Shown: in pieces, positions 5,711 through 8,593 of the stretch
How positions within the stretch are numbered: the first letter of the stretch is position 1
Layout of the letters: each line of letters starts with the position of its first letter
Origin: Candidatus Delongbacteria bacterium
GTDB lineage: Bacteria; UBA4055
DNA: 8,593 nt
Assembly: GCA_022013635.1 (NCBI GenBank)
Contig: JAKLPX010000053.1
Span: 1 to 8,593, forward strand
Reading direction: 5' to 3'
Program-made: the position numbers and the translations under genes
The notes under the pieces: model-generated
The model's database searches: none
Told to the model about the DNA's origin: nothing
Seen by the model: only the letters and a program-made list of their open reading frames with translations

Positions 5711-6089
5711 TCGTACTGAAGTAGAAAAGTGGATAGAATTTGCCGAAAATGATTATCAAGCGGCCGTTTTGCTCAGTAAAAACATAAAACCTTTATTGGA
5801 AATCGTTTGTTTTCATTGTCAACAATGCGCAGAGAAATATTTGAAAGCATTCATCATAAAAAGCAACAGCGAGATAAAACAGACACACAACCTCGAAGAA
5901 TTATTAAAGATTTGCGTTAAGATTCAAAATGAGTTTGACAGCCTTATTGATAACTGCATTGATCTCTCGGATTACGCAGTCGAAACAAGATATCCATATC
6001 CGTTTGAGTTAGATATAAACGACATGAATAAAGCTTTGAAAGATATGGAATCTATCCGAAATTTTATTCTATCGAAATTTACTTCTTAA
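5703..6089 (+). CDS. HEPN-domain toxin of the MNT/HEPN pair, 128 aa
   Basis: A single all-helical HEPN domain (PF05168-like): W10-x-x-F13-A-E near the start, FHCQQCAEKYLKAF at 37-50, TH at 61-62, and YAVETRYPYP at 91-100. HEPN toxins are often RNases with an R-x(4-6)-H motif. That motif is not clear here, so nuclease activity cannot be confirmed from sequence. The start codon overlaps the MNT gene by eight bases, indicating translational coupling. The stop codon overlaps the stop of target copy 3 on the opposite strand tail to tail. Confidence 0.88.
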   Translation: MDNRTEVEKWIEFAENDYQAAVLLSKNIKPLLEIVCFHCQQCAEKYLKAFIIKSNSEIKQTHNLEELLKICVKIQNEFDSLIDNCIDLSDYAVETRYPYPFELDINDMNKALKDMESIRNFILSKFTS

Positions 6090-6979
6090 ATTCCTTTTTT
6101 CCCTCGGCTTTCTCTTAATCCAGCCCTTCCCCGCGTTCGTCCCTCACGCTCGGGTTTTTCATCGCTTTCAGTGCCGCCCATCTGAAATGTTCCGCCCTGA
6201 ACGAAAATGTAATCACTGCTGACTCCCTCGCTTGAAGAAGTAGATTTCCTGTTCGGTTGAACTCCCTTATAACTCGATAGTGCAAGATCACCGAATTTTT
6301 CGCCGTTTATTTGTGTGTAAGGTCTTTGCTGTTTACCTTTTGACAGCGCCCAATCGGTAACGCCGTCTTTTGTTGCGTAAAATGTTGCGGCGACTTCGCT
6401 TTTCTCAAACTTTTCAGATTTAAGTCCGTTTTGGTTTATTCCCTTATTTTCCTGTAAAACTTCCCTGCAGGCATCCACAAGCAGAAGTGACTTTTTCACC
6501 CCGCTGGTTTTTAAGACATCCGTAACTTCTTTTAACTTTAAACTTGTATTATAAATGTCGTTCGGGTCGCTGTCTGATAATACAAGGTAGCTTTCACCGT
6601 TTTTGTTCGATACACCATGCCCTGAAAAAGAAAACACGACCAGATCTTCGGGATTTAAAAAACCTTTCAGATATTTTAGTTTTGCTTTTAATTTTCTTAA
6701 AGACGGATATTCTTCGCTCCTCGGATCGTTTTTATCTGTCATTTTATAGACATAATCGAATTGTCCGTAATCTTTAAGAGCTGTTCCGAGAGCTTCGGCA
6801 TCATTCCGTGCTTTCTTTAAATCAAGTATCCCTTTATCGTCATAATCGTTTATCCCGACGCAGATCGCCCACCGTTTGCCCTCGTTGCCTGGCTTCTTAT
6901 TTATTGCAATTCCCTTCTCGGTTTGAGCTAGCACCAGCGATGTCAGGATTAGTAGTAAAAATATTAGTCGTGTTTTCAT
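6086..6979 (-). CDS. target copy 3: caspase-like protein lacking the FGE/variable domain, 297 aa
   Basis: The signal peptide (MKTRLIFLLLILTSLVLAQT) and caspase-like region, including FSFSGHG and LLVDACR, are kept and closely match target 1. Two deletions are visible. One removes 51 residues in frame (after ATKDG to before VTDWALSKG), including the NGDG segment. The other joins the first residues of the FGE domain (GGTESDEKP) directly to the conserved post-target hairpin, which is translated as an Arg/Gly-rich tail. No VR remains, so the DGR cannot vary this copy. The ATG at 6977-6979 has GGGGA upstream and is preferred over the one six codons earlier, because homology with the other copies begins exactly here. 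It lies 34 bases behind brnA. Activity is doubtful because of the loss within the caspase domain. Confidence 0.85.
   Translation of the reverse strand: MKTRLIFLLLILTSLVLAQTEKGIAINKKPGNEGKRWAICVGINDYDDKGILDLKKARNDAEALGTALKDYGQFDYVYKMTDKNDPRSEEYPSLRKLKAKLKYLKGFLNPEDLVVFSFSGHGVSNKNGESYLVLSDSDPNDIYNTSLKLKEVTDVLKTSGVKKSLLLVDACREVLQENKGINQNGLKSEKFEKSEVAATFYATKDGVTDWALSKGKQQRPYTQINGEKFGDLALSSYKGVQPNRKSTSSSEGVSSDYIFVQGGTFQMGGTESDEKPEREGRTRGRAGLRESRGKKGI
6133..6149 (-). repeat. conserved post-target hairpin (copy 3)
   Basis: The minus strand reads GCGT-GAGGGACGA-ACGC, with flanking CCC and GGG able to extend the stem across a GA bulge. The following GGGGAAGGGCTGG also matches copy 1. Here it is fused into the end of target copy 3. 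Confidence 0.7.
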
Positions 6980-7013
6980 ATTTCTGTCCCCGGTCACAAA
7001 TTAAACACCAAAC

Positions 7014-7223
7014 TTAATTTTGTAGTTTCTCAGAAATTTCGATATCCTTCTTGAGCAGAGCGTTAATTATTTCACTTAATGAGAAATCTTTATCTTTCTT
7101 TTTTCTGCTTTTCAGAAAATATTCAATAATTTCCTTATCAAGATATATAGGTATATCCAGTTTGTCTATCGGTCTGAAGAATTTTCCCTGCTCAGCTTTG
7201 GTAAAGTCATATTCTTTTTTCAT
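7014..7223 (-). CDS. brnA: BrnA-like antitoxin, 69 aa
   Basis: The N-terminus MKKEYDFTKAEQGKFFRP and the following LDIPIYLDKEIIEYFLK match the BrnA/CopG-like antitoxin pattern: a short arm for toxin contact, then a strand and helices for dimerisation and DNA binding (YLDKEI ... LSEIINALLKKDIE). BrnA proteins repress their own operon. The start overlaps the stop of brnT by ATGA, the toxin-first order typical of brnTA. Because the toxin is truncated, this antitoxin may be an orphan. It lies 34 bases before target copy 3 on the same strand. Confidence 0.8.
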   Translation of the reverse strand: MKKEYDFTKAEQGKFFRPIDKLDIPIYLDKEIIEYFLKSRKKKDKDFSLSEIINALLKKDIEISEKLQN

Positions 7224-7435
7224 TTTATTTGCCTTTTATCATAAGTTCTTAATTCATTTTTTGTTGCTTTTCTGGCACTGATAATTCTTACAAGCTCGAT
7301 CCTGTTGCTGTCTCTGAATGTATGAACAACTACAAGAATCAATTCATTTGAAGACATTCCTAAAAGTACCCATCGGTCTTCATTTTCAGAGTGTTTAGCA
7401 TCAAATATACTATTTTTTTCCTCTATTGTAAACAT
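7220..7435 (-). CDS. brnT: 5'-truncated BrnT-like RNase toxin, 71 aa
   Basis: The central and C-terminal parts of BrnT are clear: HSENEDRWVLLGMSS, ILVVVHTFRD, and the family ending RIISARKATKNELRTYD. The usual N-terminus (about 20-25 residues with the 'F-x-W-D-x-x-K ... K-H-G-V-x-F' start) is missing. In its place the frame begins M-F-T inside repeat copy C, with TGA immediately before the ATG. BrnT is an RNase-fold toxin that cuts RNA; loss of its first strand and helix probably inactivates it. The truncation point matches that of the DUF1016 gene at repeat copy B. Confidence 0.8.
   Translation of the reverse strand: MFTIEEKNSIFDAKHSENEDRWVLLGMSSNELILVVVHTFRDSNRIELVRIISARKATKNELRTYDKRQIK
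7404..7432 (-). promoter_or_regulatory. promoter-like pair at repeat copy C
   Basis: TTTACA at the end of repeat copy C (7427-7432), a 17-base spacer and TATATT (7404-7409) repeat the arrangement in front of vapBC. A transcript from here would begin inside the brnT remnant and could still express brnA and target copy 3. The -10 lies in sequence coding for BrnT, so it may be chance. Confidence 0.35.
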
Positions 7436-7457
7436 TCAAACTAAAATAAAATCCACC
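7427..7457. repeat. 28-bp dispersed repeat, copy C (diverged)
   Basis: It shares TGTAAACATTCAAA and the AAAATCC core with copies A and B, with three extra bases in the A-rich middle. The boundary at TGTAAAC again meets unrelated gene sequence. Confidence 0.7.
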
Positions 7458-7506
7458 TTTCGACTATCAGTTAAACACTCTGGTTTAACTCTACTAAGCG
7501 GATTTT
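7448..7506. repeat. nested imperfect palindrome beyond TR2
   Basis: The inner arms AGTTAAAC / GTTTAACT are perfect (7469-7476 and 7483-7490) around ACTCTG. The outer arms AAAATCCAC (7448-7456) and GCGGATTTT (7498-7506) match at eight of nine positions. Together they could form one long hairpin at the end of the RT-TR2 transcript or a cruciform in DNA. It is absent next to TR1, where the repeat follows after only five bases. Confidence 0.5.
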
Positions 7507-7581
7507 CTTTGTTCCCTTTCGTCCCGATAATTTGGGAGCAGGATAATGCCCTGTTCAATTCGGAAATCCATCCGTAACGAG

Positions 7582-7713
7582 CTATGGGAGGCGAACGACA
7601 CGGAACCCGTTGTTGTTGTTACTGTTCTCGGGGTTGTTGTTGTTCCGATTGGCAACACGACAGTTAGTAGCGTTGTTGTTCCAGCTGCCGCCGCGAAGAA
7701 CGCGGTTAGAGCC
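7582..7713 (-). repeat. DGR template repeat TR2
   Basis: The second template encodes, in the VR frame, exactly the same 43 residues as TR1 ([11 protein letters not shown], Asn runs, [11 protein letters not shown]) with the same 15 Asn codons. It starts inside the stop codon of the RT gene: the RT TAA at 7706-7708 is part of the third template codon. This is a common RT-then-TR order. It differs from TR1 at eight bases, all synonymous in this frame and none in an Asn codon. Its best match among variable repeats is the VR2 remnant. Confidence 0.93.
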
Positions 7714-7957
7714 TTTCCGTTTGGGCATTAACCTTTATCTTTTCTATTATCAATGAGCGAAGCGGTTTAATCTTCGTGGCATAGTCAGTATATGAGATCA
7801 GTGGTAAAGTGTGCCTCTGATAATCTTCCTGTGACCACTCACCTGAATCAAGATACTCCGCATATAATTTCATCTTTTTTATAAATCTCTTTTTACTGCT
7901 GTCCGCCAACTTAACAAAATCTTTCTTTAATTTATAGCCGAGAAAATTGACTCCCGC
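7706..7957 (-). pseudogene. C-terminal part of the DGR reverse transcriptase, cut off by an in-frame stop
   Basis: Directly after the TAA at 7958-7960 the same frame continues for 83 codons. It begins AGVNFLGYKLKKD, which is RT motif 7 ('G-V-x-F-L-G-Y'), and goes on through a Lys-rich helix to SGEWSQEDYQRHTLPLIS and TDYATKIKPLRSLI, the thumb-like end of DGR RTs. It ends at the border of TR2. No frameshift is needed to join it to the upstream part; one nonsense codon separates them. A restart at the Met codons within it could not give an active enzyme by itself. Confidence 0.85.
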
Positions 7958-8593
7958 TTATGTTTTATTTATCTGCGATACTTTCAAATCAAGTACAAGT
8001 TTTTCTTTTAAAAAATTTGTCAAAGTCAATGAGCAGTTCTTTAGATATTCCTTATCATCATGCCATAAAACCATATCGTCCATATACCTGACATATCCTT
8101 TGATCTTCAATTCTTCCTTGATAAAATGATCCAGTCCTGCAAGATAGTGGTTTGCAAAATATTGGCTAGTCAAATTACCGATCGGAACACCTTTACGGCT
8201 TGTAACTTTATAACTTTCAATGATCTTTTCAAAAATTCGCAGAACTTCCAAATCCTTAAATTTCTTCTCTAAAGCTTTCATTAATATAACATGGTCGATC
8301 GAATCAAAATATTTTCTTACATCTAATTTTAAAAAATAATCATACTTATTATTAAACTTTTTTGCTTTATCTATTGCTTTGTGAGTACCTTTATCAATTC
8401 TTGTTGCATAGCTGTCATAGATCTGATATTGCTCAAATGTGTCATGAGCCTGAAGCATTATTGCATGATGAAGAACTCTTTCTTTAAATTCGGCAGCACA
8501 GATATTTCTTTCTTTAGGATCATAGATTTTAAAATAGTGATAATTTCCACAGTCAATTTCACCAGACAGTATTTCTTCTCTTAATTTTTTTAA
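7958..8593 (-). CDS. DGR reverse transcriptase (5' end outside window; truncated by TAA)
   Basis: The frame is open to the window edge, and the Met codon at 8458 is internal. Before it comes the conserved DGR N-terminal part (YHYFKIYDPKERNICAAEF, ERVLHHAIM). Then follow DSYATRIDKGTHKA, the motif with the first catalytic Asp (YFLKLDVRKYFDSIDH, Asp codon near 8323), the motif 4 signature IGNLTSQ (8162-8182), which marks DGR RTs where others have QG-SP, and YVRYMDD (YMDD 8075-8086) with the catalytic Asp pair. The enzyme copies TR RNA to cDNA with errors at adenines, for transfer into the VR. The frame stops at TAA 7958-7960 after VSQINKT, before motif 7, so all catalytic residues are present but the thumb is lost unless the stop is read through. 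HRDC and RT are at opposite ends of the window and may serve each other's template in trans. Confidence 0.92.
   Translation of the reverse strand, partial: LKKLREEILSGEIDCGNYHYFKIYDPKERNICAAEFKERVLHHAIMLQAHDTFEQYQIYDSYATRIDKGTHKAIDKAKKFNNKYDYFLKLDVRKYFDSIDHVILMKALEKKFKDLEVLRIFEKIIESYKVTSRKGVPIGNLTSQYFANHYLAGLDHFIKEELKIKGYVRYMDDMVLWHDDKEYLKNCSLTLTNFLKEKLVLDLKVSQINKT

Noticed and set aside
7469..7490. GTTAAAC and GTTTAAC resemble integron attC core boxes (GTTRRRY / RYYYAAC)
   Set aside because: The two boxes are only six bases apart and in the wrong order for an attC site. No second set exists at the other module borders and there is no integrase, so an integron array is not supported.
3586..7960. 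TAA read as a sense codon, since two conserved RT-derived frames are interrupted by TAA
   Set aside because: TAA ends other genes normally, for example the DUF1016 gene just before target copy 2 and the HEPN gene. Independent nonsense changes in decaying copies are simpler than recoding.
1..8593. CRISPR array or tRNA/rRNA genes
   Set aside because: The dispersed repeats are irregularly spaced, kilobases apart, with no spacer structure and no cas genes. No cloverleaf or rRNA-like sequence was recognised by eye.

Overview
The window is an AT-rich accessory region of a bacterium built around a diversity-generating retroelement (DGR), a system that rewrites one end of a protein gene by error-prone reverse transcription. 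Sec signal peptides ending in Ala-Gln, PDDEXK 'DUF' nucleases and several toxin-antitoxin pairs suggest an uncultured Gram-negative environmental lineage, perhaps of the FCB or Cloacimonadota/Delongbacteria type. No marker gene is present, so this placement is a guess.

Most genes are on the minus strand, so the layout is best read from the right end to the left. (1) 8593-7706: a DGR reverse transcriptase (RT) with IGNLTSQ and YMDD motifs, cut by the window edge and broken by an in-frame TAA, running into template repeat TR2 (7582-7713), a palindrome and repeat copy C. (2) 7435-7014: a brnT/brnA-like pair, brnT lacking its 5' end, followed by target copy 3 (6979-6086), a secreted caspase-like protein that has lost its variable domain. 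(3) 5393-6089 on the plus strand: an MNT/HEPN toxin-antitoxin pair. (4) 5301-4311: repeat copy B, a 5'-truncated DUF1016 nuclease, and target copy 2, collapsed to its first ~60 residues fused to a scrap of variable repeat (VR2). (5) 4122-3378: the DGR accessory HRDC protein, fused to the tail of a deleted RT, then template repeat TR1 (3378-3509) and repeat copy A. (6) 3296-2713: a vapB/vapC-like pair, followed by the full-length target copy 1 (2685-1111; caspase-like domain plus FGE/C-type-lectin-fold domain) ending in variable repeat VR1 (1111-1242). (7) 883-578: a lone MNT-type nucleotidyltransferase. (8) 1-558, plus strand: the C-terminal part of a DUF4143-type ATPase.

The DGR logic can be read directly. 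Both TRs, in the VR reading frame, hold 15 Asn codons (AAC/AAT) within 43 codons. VR1 keeps the framework but differs from TR1 at 20 of 36 template adenines and at only 11 of 96 other bases. The RT and HRDC protein should copy TR RNA with adenine mutagenesis and write the copy into the 3' end of the target gene, varying the binding face of an exported protein that also carries a caspase-like His/Cys pair. Two TRs with separate matching VRs, three target copies each directly behind a different toxin-antitoxin or nuclease module, a hairpin conserved after all three targets, and a 28-bp repeat that cuts into gene 5' ends point to repeated duplication, insertion and decay of this DGR. No gene-free stretch exceeds 300 bases; the longest (884-1110) holds two palindromes and a possible gene remnant.
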